A DNA stretch of 14,552 nucleotides, from NCBI GenBank assembly GCA_034926235.1, contig JAYFRE010000013.1, forward strand, positions 1 to 14,552, read 5' to 3'. How positions within the stretch are numbered: position 1 is the stretch's first letter; each line of letters starts with the position of its first letter. A model generated the notes under the pieces. The model was given only the letters and a program-made list of their open reading frames with translations. It ran no database searches and was not told the DNA's origin. The translations under genes and the position numbers were made by a program. This DNA comes from JAYFRE01 sp034926235 (GTDB lineage: Bacteria; Pseudomonadota; Alphaproteobacteria; Rhodospirillales; Magnetospirillaceae). Below, piece after piece: positions 8,212-14,552 of the stretch.

Positions 8212-8239
8212 ACGATATCGAATATCATTATCAAGTCAA
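8212..8239 (-). promoter_or_regulatory. Probable sigma-70 type promoter of the feo operon
   Basis: On the minus strand, TTGACT (8239-8234) matches the -35 consensus at five of six bases. A 16-nt spacer leads to TATCGT (8217-8212) as a modest -10. Transcription would begin about 40 nt before the feoA ATG. The -10 is weak, and the call leans on the good -35 and on the overlapping Fur box. Confidence 0.5.
8214..8232. promoter_or_regulatory. Fur box (iron-responsive operator) of the feo operon
   Basis: GATATCGAATATCATTATC matches the classic 19-bp Fur consensus GATAATGATAATCATTATC at 15 of 19 positions, with the right half perfect. It fills the space between the -35 and -10 of the putative feo promoter, so bound Fur-Fe2+ would block RNA polymerase. 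In alphaproteobacteria, iron control can instead use RirA or Irr, but this site fits Fur better. It lies about 48 bp upstream of the first feoA. Confidence 0.7.
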
Positions 8240-8364
8240 GACATCCGGCCTCCTTTAGCGGGGGTGATCCGCTATTTTCATTCTAAACTATTGAGTTCTT
8301 GAGATATATTGATATGGAAATCCTGGGGGTAAGTCCCGGTGGGGCGGAGCATGGAGGCAGGGCT

Positions 8365-8389
8365 AATATTTCACAGAGAAATATTTCTC
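8365..8389. promoter_or_regulatory. Nested inverted repeats, candidate operator of the secretion operon
   Basis: AATATTTC (8365-8372) and GAAATATT (8378-8385) form a perfect 8-bp inverted repeat with a 5-nt spacer. Overlapping it, GAGAAATATTTCTC (8376-8389) is a perfect 14-bp palindrome. AATATTTC thus appears twice in direct orientation, 15 bp apart, and once inverted. This sits about 100 bp upstream of the exporter ATG in AT-rich DNA, a likely place for a dimeric regulator to bind. The regulator is unknown. Confidence 0.45.
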
Positions 8390-8490
8390 GAATTTTCCCG
8401 TAAAACGTGTTCCTGCTTGAATGAGGGGCGCCGGATATCCAAAACTAGTGATATCGATCCGAGAACCCCAGGGAAGGCCTAAGGAGTCTC

Positions 8491-10752
8491 ATGACTGCCA
8501 ATTCTGTTCAAACGTCCGGGGACGGAAACGCCGCCGCGAATCAGGATGTTCCTCCGGCATCCGGGCGGTCCGCCGCCGCTCCTGAATGGGACATCCGGGC
8601 CTCGACGATCTCGCGCGAAGCCGCCGATCCCCTGCTGGGTTGTCTGATGGCGCTGACCCGCCATTTCGGACGATCGCTTTCCTCCAGCGTGCTGGTTTCC
8701 GGGCTGCCGTTGGAAGACAACCGTCTGACTCCAGCCTTGTTCCTGCGCGCCGCTGACCGCGCCGGATTGACGGCGCGTTTCCTGCCGCGCACGCTGGATG
8801 CGATTCCCGCCCATGCCCTGCCGGTAGTGCTGTTGCTCAAGGGCAAGACGGCGGGGGTGCTGACGAGTCTGAACGGGACCGAGGCCGAACTGCTCCTGCC
8901 CGAAAGCGGCGGCGGCGTCACGGTCATGTCCCGCGCCGAGCTGGAGGCTGCCTATGGCGGCCATGTGATCTTTGTGCGTCCGCGCGTGCGTTTGCGCGAG
9001 GTAGACGACGAGGCGGCGCAGACCCAATACGGCTCCTGGTTTTGGGACACGCTGAAGAAGTTCAAGGGAGTCTATCGCCAGGTCGCCCTGGCGGCGCTGG
9101 CGATCAACCTGTTTTCCCTGGCCGGCCCGCTTTTCACCATGAATGTCTATGACCGCGTGGTGCCCAACAATGCGACCGAAACGCTGTGGGTCCTGGCGAT
9201 CGGCATCAGTATCGTCTACGGCTTCGATTTTCTGCTGAAGCTTCTGCGCGCCTATCTGATCGATCATGCCGGCAAGCGCGCCGACGTGCTGATGAGCGCC
9301 CGCATCTTCGAGCAGGCGATGAATGTGCGTATGCAAGCCCGTCCCGGATCGGCCGGCGTCTTCGCCAACCGCCTGAAAGAATTCGAGATGGTGCGCGATT
9401 TCTTCACCTCGGCGTCGGTGACGGCGATGGTCGATTTGCCGTTTATCCTGCTGTTTTTGGTGGTGATCGCGCTGATCGGCGGCTGGGTGGCGATCGTGCC
9501 CGCTTTGGCCGTGCCGGTGGTGATCGCGGTCGGAATCATCATGCAGGTGCCGCTGAAGCGCGCGGTCCAGCAATCGAACGAGGAAAGCGCCCAGAAGCAC
9601 GGTGTGCTGGTCGAGGTGATCTCGTCGTTGGACACGGTGAAAAGCCTGGGTGCGGAAAGCAAGATGCAGCGGGAGTGGGAATCCTTCGTCGGCACCTCGG
9701 CCCAGTCGAGTTCGCGCATGAAGTTCCTGTCCGGCATCGGCGTCAATTTTTCGATCTATGTCCAGCAGATGGTGACCGTGCTCGCGGTCATCGTCGGCGT
9801 CTATCAGATCGCGCAGAACAATATGACGGTCGGCGGACTGATCGCCTGCACCATCCTGACCGGCCGGGTGATGGCGCCTTTGGGCACCATCGCCAGCCTG
9901 CTGTCGCGTTTCAACCAGGCGATGTCGGCGCGCAAATCGATCGACGAGTTGATGGAACTGCCGGTGGACCGGCCGCCCGGCGCGCAATATCTGTCGCGCC
10001 CGGCCTTGAGCGGGGACATCGAATTCCGCCACGTCACCTTCCATTATCCGGGGACCGAGGTGGCGGCGCTGCGCGACGTTTCGCTGCATATCCATCGGGG
10101 CGAAAAGGTCGCTATCATGGGGCCGGTGGGGTCGGGAAAATCGACCTTGGCCAGGATGCTCATGCGTCTTTACGATCCCGAGGACGGCGAGATTCTACTG
10201 GACGGCACTGACATCCGGCAGATCGATCCAGCCGATATCCGCCATGCGATCGGGTCGGTGCTTCAGGATTCCGTTCTGTTCCACGGTACGGTGCGCGAGA
10301 ATATCGCCATCGCCATGCCCGAGGCGACGGACGAGATGATCCTGCATGCGGCCAAAATTGCCGGCGTGCATGATTTCGTCGGTCGCCATCCGCAAGGCTA
10401 TGACTGGCGGGTGGGGGAACGCGGTCAATCCTTGTCCGGCGGGCAGCGTCAATGCATCGCCCTGGCCCGGGCGCTGCTGGCCGATCCGTCGATCCTGCTG
10501 ATGGACGAACCGACCAGCATGATGGACATGCCCGCCGAAAAAGCCCTGCTCGGGCGCTTCAAGCGGGAATTGAAGGATAAGACAGTGATCCTGATCACCC
10601 ATCGTCCGTCGCTTCTGAACATGGTCGGCCGCATCATCGTCTTGAGCCAGGGCGGCGTCGTGGCCGACGGGGCGCGCGACGAAATCCTGGCGCGGATACG
10701 CCACCCGGCGGCGCAGAGCGTATCCGCCGCCTCGGCGAAACAGGAGGCTTGA
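8491..10752 (+). CDS. Type I secretion ABC transporter (LapB-like permease/ATPase)
   Basis: A 753-residue inner-membrane exporter. An N-terminal C39-like domain comes first: in DPLLGCLMALTRHFG (from Asp46), Pro47 stands where active C39 peptidases have catalytic Cys, so it should bind substrate and not cut a leader. Transmembrane helices follow from about residue 200 to 480. The C-terminal ATPase carries Walker A GPVGSGKST (544-552), signature LSGGQ (648-652), Walker B ILLMDE (668-673) and the H-loop His704. This is the layout of LapB/LssB-type exporters of RTX adhesins. ATG at 8491 has AAGGAG four nt upstream. It is the first gene of the operon; the adaptor follows after 5 bp. The likely cargo is the adhesin at the left of the window, inferred from proximity. 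Confidence 0.94.
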   Translation: MTANSVQTSGDGNAAANQDVPPASGRSAAAPEWDIRASTISREAADPLLGCLMALTRHFGRSLSSSVLVSGLPLEDNRLTPALFLRAADRAGLTARFLPRTLDAIPAHALPVVLLLKGKTAGVLTSLNGTEAELLLPESGGGVTVMSRAELEAAYGGHVIFVRPRVRLREVDDEAAQTQYGSWFWDTLKKFKGVYRQVALAALAINLFSLAGPLFTMNVYDRVVPNNATETLWVLAIGISIVYGFDFLLKLLRAYLIDHAGKRADVLMSARIFEQAMNVRMQARPGSAGVFANRLKEFEMVRDFFTSASVTAMVDLPFILLFLVVIALIGGWVAIVPALAVPVVIAVGIIMQVPLKRAVQQSNEESAQKHGVLVEVISSLDTVKSLGAESKMQREWESFVGTSAQSSSRMKFLSGIGVNFSIYVQQMVTVLAVIVGVYQIAQNNMTVGGLIACTILTGRVMAPLGTIASLLSRFNQAMSARKSIDELMELPVDRPPGAQYLSRPALSGDIEFRHVTFHYPGTEVAALRDVSLHIHRGEKVAIMGPVGSGKSTLARMLMRLYDPEDGEILLDGTDIRQIDPADIRHAIGSVLQDSVLFHGTVRENIAIAMPEATDEMILHAAKIAGVHDFVGRHPQGYDWRVGERGQSLSGGQRQCIALARALLADPSILLMDEPTSMMDMPAEKALLGRFKRELKDKTVILITHRPSLLNMVGRIIVLSQGGVVADGARDEILARIRHPAAQSVSAASAKQEA

Positions 10753-10757
10753 CCGCG

Positions 10758-12227
10758 ATGACCGATTCTCAGCCGCCGGCTCCTCCGCCTCCGCCTCCGC
10801 CTCCGCCGCCCCCGGTTCCTCCTCCGCCTCCGCCATCGGGGAAGCCTGAACCCGTATCGCCCCGCAAGGGACGGTTTCCGGGTTTTTCCCGGCTGTCCAA
10901 TGCCTTGACGCGATGGAGCGACCAGCAATTCGCTTCGGAAGTGACGCAGGCAGAGGTTCAGGAAGCCTATCCGGCGGCGGGCTGGGTGCTTTACGCGGTT
11001 CTGGCCTTTTTCTTTGTCGCCCTTATCTGGGCCAGCTTTGCCACCGTGGACGAAGCGGCGCGCGGCGAGGGCAAGGTGATTCCGTCCTCCCAGGTCCAGG
11101 TCATCCAGAATCTGGAAGGCGGCATCTTAAAGCGTATCGTGGTCAATGAAGGGGAATTGGTCGATGCCGGCCAGGTGATCATGGAGATCGACGATACCGG
11201 GCTCGCCTCCAGCTTGGGCGAAGTGCGCGCCAAGCGTTACGGCGCCGAGGCCAAGGTCGCCCGCCTGACTGCCGAGGCTCAGAACGCGCCGTTGACGTTT
11301 CCGCCCTATCTGCTGGCCGAAGCGCGCGCCGTCGCCTCGTCGGAAGAGGATCTGATGCATGCCCGCGAGGCGGCGCTGGAAAGCCAGATTTCGATCCTGC
11401 GTCAGCAGGCCGAACAGCGTCAGCAGGAATTGCGGGAATTGAAGACCAAGATCGAGCAGGCGCGCAACAGCCTCAGCCTGGCCAATCAGGAATTGTCGAT
11501 TACCGAACCCTTGGCTGCGAGCGGCGTCGTCTCCAAGGTTCAGGTTCTGCGTCTACGCCGCGACGTCAGCAATTTGAAAGGCGATATCGCCAGTTCCGAA
11601 GCGGCGATCCCCCGCGCGGAAAGCGCCATCGCCGAGGCCAATCAACGCGTCGCCGAGAAATACAGCTCGTTCAGGGCCGATGCCGGCAAGGAACTGGTCG
11701 AGGCGCAGATCCAGCTCGCAGGCATCGAGGAAAACCTGAAGGGTGCATCCGACAAGGTGGCGCGCACCGAAGTGCGTTCGCCGGTCCGGGGCGTAGTCAA
11801 GACCCTGAACGTCACCACTATCGGCGGCGTGATCAAGCCGGGCATGGACATGGCCGAGATCGTGCCGCTGGACGATACATTGCTGGTCGAGGCCAAGATT
11901 CCGCCCAAGGATATTGCCTTTCTCTATCCGGGGCAGGAGGCGGAGGTGAAGTTCACCGCCTATGATTCCTCGATCTATGGTGGGCTCAAAGGCAAGTTGG
12001 AGCGGATTTCCGCCGACGCCATCACCGATCCGAATGAAAAGAACGCCACTTATTTCAAGATTGTCGTTCGCACGAACAGCAATCATCTGGACTATCACGG
12101 TCGGGAATTGCCGATCATGCCGGGCATGGTCGCGTCGGTCGATATTCTGACCGGCAAGAGAACGATCCTGGAATATCTTTTGAAGCCTTTGCGCAAGGCG
12201 ACATCGTCGGCCTTGAGGGAACGATGA
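10758..12227 (+). CDS. HlyD-family membrane fusion protein of type I secretion (LapC-like), poly-proline N-terminus
   Basis: A 489-residue periplasmic adaptor linking the ABC exporter to an outer-membrane TolC-type channel. It has one N-terminal membrane helix (about residues 76-96). After it come the hallmark FATVDEAARGEGKVIPSSQ and VQVIQNLEGGILKRI segments, a lipoyl-type half motif, long coiled coils with many Gln/Glu/Ala, and the second half (VARTEVRSPVRGVVKTLN), then a beta-barrel part. The cytoplasmic tail is odd: residues 6-26 are almost all proline, with runs of two, 11 and six. The ATG at 10758 is chosen because AGGAGG (10742-10747) lies 10 nt upstream; a TTG at 10749 is too close to it. 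The gene ends in a 4-bp ATGA overlap with the next gene. Confidence 0.94.
   Translation: MTDSQPPAPPPPPPPPPPPVPPPPPPSGKPEPVSPRKGRFPGFSRLSNALTRWSDQQFASEVTQAEVQEAYPAAGWVLYAVLAFFFVALIWASFATVDEAARGEGKVIPSSQVQVIQNLEGGILKRIVVNEGELVDAGQVIMEIDDTGLASSLGEVRAKRYGAEAKVARLTAEAQNAPLTFPPYLLAEARAVASSEEDLMHAREAALESQISILRQQAEQRQQELRELKTKIEQARNSLSLANQELSITEPLAASGVVSKVQVLRLRRDVSNLKGDIASSEAAIPRAESAIAEANQRVAEKYSSFRADAGKELVEAQIQLAGIEENLKGASDKVARTEVRSPVRGVVKTLNVTTIGGVIKPGMDMAEIVPLDDTLLVEAKIPPKDIAFLYPGQEAEVKFTAYDSSIYGGLKGKLERISADAITDPNEKNATYFKIVVRTNSNHLDYHGRELPIMPGMVASVDILTGKRTILEYLLKPLRKATSSALRER
10773..10835 (+). repeat. Poly-proline coding tract of CCTCCG hexamers
   Basis: From 10773 the codons read two Pro, Ala, 11 Pro, Val, six Pro. 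Most of it is built from alternating CCT and CCG codons, giving a CCTCCG hexamer repeat at DNA level. Changes in hexamer number would keep the frame and only alter tail length. Such long Pro runs stall ribosomes and need elongation factor P. Confidence 0.85.
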
Positions 12228-12889
12228 GCCGCCGGCGCGGCCTGGTTCCCTTGCTGGCTGCCGTCCTGATTCTGGGCGGAGCGGCGGCCGCGCCGGCGTC
12301 AGGTCCGGGCGAGGCCGACGTCTTCCAAAGCCGTTCCTTCGCCAGCGACGATCTGTCTTCGTTGCCGCAATGGCGCGAGGCGTTGGCACGCGGGCGGAAG
12401 GAAAGCGCTGCGATCGCCGCATGCGGCGCTGACTGCGCCTCGCTCAAGGAACTGGTCTGGCGCGCCCAATTAGCCGGGGTGCGTCCGGCCGATCCCTTGC
12501 GCAAGCTGTTCGTCCTGAACGGTTTCATCAATGGCCTGGGGCCTCATACGGATGCTGCGCCGCCGCCTTCGGGCCAGCCCTGGCCGTCGGTCCGCGACAC
12601 GCTGAAAGGTGCTGGCGGGGCGATGGGGGCGGCGATCCTCAAATATCTGTCCCTGCGCGAGGTTGGATTGCCGGCGCAGGACATGCGCATCGCCATCGTC
12701 CGCGACGTCTTGCGCGGGAACGATGCGGTCCTGCTGCTGGTGCGGGTGAACGGGCAGGATATCGTGCTCGATTCCACCCATGATTCGCTGCGCGAGGCCA
12801 GGCGTGTGCGCACCCTGATCCCCTATTATTCCTTCAACGAGGACAGCGTGTGGATTCATATCCCCACAAGACAGGAGGCGGAGCCGTGA
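12224..12889 (+). CDS. LapG-like transglutaminase-like cysteine peptidase family protein, active site lost
   Basis: A 221-residue exported protein with a signal peptide (basic MSRRRG, hydrophobic stretch, likely cleavage after APAS near residue 26). The fold markers of the bacterial transglutaminase-like cysteine proteinase (LapG) family are present: PQWREALAR, a C-x3-C pair (67, 71), LNGFIN, KYLSLREVGLP, MRIAIV, VLDS and the final YYSFNEDSVWIHI. The catalytic block is destroyed, however. Where LapG proteins have GDCEDYAIAKY, this has GAMGAAILKY, so Cys becomes Ala133 and the acidic calcium ligands become Gly and Met. Where they have AHMVL this has NDAVL (His to Asp167). Only the Asp of the triad remains (Asp183). 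The gene overlaps the adaptor by ATGA and the sensor by GTGA, so it looks maintained as a working frame. Likely a periplasmic pseudoprotease with a binding role; this is inference. Confidence 0.85.
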   Translation: MSRRRGLVPLLAAVLILGGAAAAPASGPGEADVFQSRSFASDDLSSLPQWREALARGRKESAAIAACGADCASLKELVWRAQLAGVRPADPLRKLFVLNGFINGLGPHTDAAPPPSGQPWPSVRDTLKGAGGAMGAAILKYLSLREVGLPAQDMRIAIVRDVLRGNDAVLLLVRVNGQDIVLDSTHDSLREARRVRTLIPYYSFNEDSVWIHIPTRQEAEP

Positions 12890-14552
12890 AAGCCAAGGGC
12901 AAGGACGTCGCGGATCTGCTGGACCGGAGGCCGGACCCGCGCGCGGCTAAACGGAATTTCATTCCCCTGATCGGTCTGATTCTGTTGCTGGCCGTGACCG
13001 GTTTCGTCTTGGGCGAATGGGCGATATCGGCCCGCAGCCGGACGATTCTGGAAGATTCCCGGCACCGCGCCTCGGTGATCCTGGAAAACAGGGTCGGAAT
13101 GGTCGAAGGATGGATGGCGCGCTGGCGGGACGAAACGCAGCCTTTGCGCTCCAATCCGATGGTCCGCCTTTTCGCCGAACAGGTCGGAAAGCAGAAGCTT
13201 CGCGGTGCGGGCGATGCCGAGGCGGCGGTCTATCTGCAAGCGGTGATGGACGATGTTTTCCGCCGCCGTGGCGATGTGGCTGCGGCCTATCTTCTGGACA
13301 GGTCGGGCCGGGCTTTCCTGGCGACGTCCGCCGCCCAGCCCTTATCCGAGAATCAACGCGAACAAGCACGGCTGATGTTCGCGTCGGGCGGCGAGAAAAT
13401 CGATCGGCTGCGGCCCCTGAATGATGGGCTGGTGTTCGATCTTTATCTGCCCTTGCATCCCGCCCAGGCCGGGACCGAAAGCGCCGCGTCGGCATCGGTG
13501 GCGGTGTTGCTGGTCGTGGTTCACGCCGATTCCGTGTTGACCGAGGCTCTAGCCCCCGGGCGAACGCTGGAAGAGGACGAAAAGATGGCCTTGATCCAGG
13601 ACGGGGATCAGGCGGACGCTGTGCTGTTTTCCGGGTCGAAAGATGGCGCGATTGCCCCGTTCACGGCGTCCACCGGGCTGCTCGACGCCGCCGGGCGTTT
13701 CGGCAAAAGCGCCGCGCCGTTCCAAGACGGGGAAGCCTATCTGCGCGTCCAGGACGTGCCGGCTACGCCCTGGCGTTTGCTCTATGCCCGCGATGCGCGA
13801 AGCATCGACGGCGCGTTGGTCGAGGTCCGCGTCATCGTCGATCTGCTGGTCCTGGCCCTGGCGATCAGCATATCGGCGGGCATCTTCCTTCTGTGGTGGC
13901 GTCAGTCGCTTCAGGCCAGCCAGCAACTGACAGAGCAATACCGCGATTTCGCCGTACAGTTGGATGCCCGGCACCGGCTGCTCAATGCGGTCAATGACGC
14001 CATCGTCGAAACCATTTTCGTTACCGATGCGTCCGGCCAGATCGTCTATGCGAACGGCTCGGCCCAGATGCTGCTGGGCATGTCTGCCGCCCGTAGCCTC
14101 GGCCGGAACGTCGATTCTCTGTTGCCCCCTAGTCTCGCGGCGCGATTCGCCGCCTGGGACCGGGCGGTGATTGATGAGAACCGAAGCGTAAACGAGATTT
14201 TCCTCGATCCCGGCCAAGCGGATGGGCCGCGTTGGCTCGATGTCCGCAAAACGCCGTTTCCGGGGGCGGAAGACGGCTCCATAGGCGTGGTGACGGTATG
14301 CCGCGACGTCACCGAGGAACAGACCGAGCGTGAGCGCCGGCGCGTTCTGATGCAGAACACGATCCGCGTGCTGACATCCTCGGTCGCTGCCGCCGATCCC
14401 TATCTGACCAACCATGCCGCCCACATGGCCGAGGTCGCGGAAGGCATCGCCCGGATACTGGGCGAGAGCGAGGATGGCATCGTTACGTTGAGGACGGCGT
14501 CCGCTTTGTCTCAGACGGGCAAGATCTTCTTGCCCCGGGAACTGATCCGCAA
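12886..14552 (+). CDS. Membrane sensor with periplasmic domain, PAS and degenerate HD-GYP-like domain (3' end outside window)
   Basis: A GTG start at 12886 overlaps the previous stop by 4 bp, with AGGAGG (12873-12878) 7 nt upstream. The frame is open to the window end (555 full codons). Residues 26-45 form TM1, about 46-315 a periplasmic sensing region (possibly dCache-like, by layout), and 316-338 TM2. A short helical linker follows, then a PAS domain at about 366-475 (ETIFVTDASGQIVYAN, RWLDVRKTPF, VTVCRDVTEEQ). From about 500 the sequence follows the HD-GYP start: DPYLTNHAAHMAEVAEGIARIL, then ASALSQTGKIFLPREL. The signature LHDxGKI is replaced by LSQTGKI, so metal-binding His-Asp is Ser542-Gln543, and c-di-GMP phosphodiesterase activity is unlikely. 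The GYP loop lies beyond the edge. The position next to a LapG-like protein suggests a LapD-like role. Confidence 0.85.
   Translation, partial: MKAKGKDVADLLDRRPDPRAAKRNFIPLIGLILLLAVTGFVLGEWAISARSRTILEDSRHRASVILENRVGMVEGWMARWRDETQPLRSNPMVRLFAEQVGKQKLRGAGDAEAAVYLQAVMDDVFRRRGDVAAAYLLDRSGRAFLATSAAQPLSENQREQARLMFASGGEKIDRLRPLNDGLVFDLYLPLHPAQAGTESAASASVAVLLVVVHADSVLTEALAPGRTLEEDEKMALIQDGDQADAVLFSGSKDGAIAPFTASTGLLDAAGRFGKSAAPFQDGEAYLRVQDVPATPWRLLYARDARSIDGALVEVRVIVDLLVLALAISISAGIFLLWWRQSLQASQQLTEQYRDFAVQLDARHRLLNAVNDAIVETIFVTDASGQIVYANGSAQMLLGMSAARSLGRNVDSLLPPSLAARFAAWDRAVIDENRSVNEIFLDPGQADGPRWLDVRKTPFPGAEDGSIGVVTVCRDVTEEQTERERRRVLMQNTIRVLTSSVAAADPYLTNHAAHMAEVAEGIARILGESEDGIVTLRTASALSQTGKIFLPRELIR

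Larger units (their letters stand above)
8167..8490. other. AT-rich divergent intergenic control region
   Basis: A 324-bp gene-free stretch between the divergent feo and secretion operons, clearly richer in A+T than its surroundings, especially 8195-8320 and 8360-8460. It holds the feo promoter and Fur box at the left and an inverted-repeat cluster at 8365-8389. A GATATC hexamer occurs twice near the right end (8434-8439 and 8450-8455, centres 16 bp apart). No ORF with coding character and no RNA gene or riboswitch was recognised. No convincing -35/-10 pair for the plus-strand operon was found. Confidence 0.6.

Noticed and set aside
8271..8287. Possible Irr (iron control element) site around TTCTAAA
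   Set aside because: Only the right half matches TTCTAAA; the left half reads GCTATTT instead of TTTAGAA.
8321..8363. G-rich stretch considered as a riboswitch or small RNA
   Set aside because: No known riboswitch consensus (such as the c-di-GMP class) could be matched and no long stable stem is evident by eye.
8479..10095. 538-codon open frame on the minus strand opposite the ABC exporter
   Set aside because: Low-complexity His/Gln/Arg-rich translation antisense to a gene with all ABC transporter motifs.
11553..12422. 289-codon minus-strand frame opposite the adaptor and LapG-like gene
   Set aside because: It crosses the junction of two well-supported plus-strand genes and has a shadow-type Arg/Gly-rich composition.
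1..14552. CRISPR arrays, insertion sequences, tRNA genes, integrase sites
   Set aside because: None seen. The only tandem repeats are the RTX units and the proline-codon hexamers, both inside coding regions.

Overview
The window reads as one chromosomal segment of a high-GC (by eye about 60-65%) Gram-negative bacterium, most likely an alphaproteobacterium of the Rhodospirillales type. This placement is an inference from codon choice, a LapB/LapC-like type I secretion system, a large RTX adhesin and a feoA-feoA-feoB cluster. No rRNA, tRNA or marker gene is present to confirm it.

Layout: (1) 1-3854, plus strand: the C-terminal 1,280 or so residues of a giant modular RTX adhesin. The gene is open at the left edge; it ends in eight calcium-binding nonapeptides and a type I secretion signal. 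(2) 4034-5002, plus strand: a CorA-family divalent-cation transporter. (3) 8166-5061, minus strand: a ferrous-iron uptake operon, feoA-feoA-feoB-feoC, behind a promoter with a good Fur-box match (15 of 19 bases). (4) 8167-8490: an AT-rich divergent control region with a striking palindrome. (5) 8491-14552, plus strand: a tightly coupled operon of an ABC exporter (LapB type), a membrane-fusion protein (LapC/HlyD type) with a poly-proline tail, a LapG-like periplasmic protein, and a membrane sensor with PAS and HD-GYP-like domains that runs off the right edge.

How it fits together: the ABC exporter and adaptor probably secrete the adhesin encoded at the left, with an outer-membrane TolC-type partner encoded elsewhere. 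In Pseudomonas-type Lap systems, the protease LapG cuts the adhesin off the surface, and LapD, a degenerate c-di-GMP receptor, holds LapG back. Here the LapG homologue has Ala where the catalytic Cys should be and Asp where the His should be. The next gene encodes a two-TM sensor whose HD-GYP domain has Ser-Gln in place of the metal-binding His-Asp. Both frames are intact and overlap by 4 bp. This suggests a Lap-like adhesin control module built from two pseudoenzymes, with a degenerate HD-GYP protein taking the place of LapD. It is the most interesting feature of the window.
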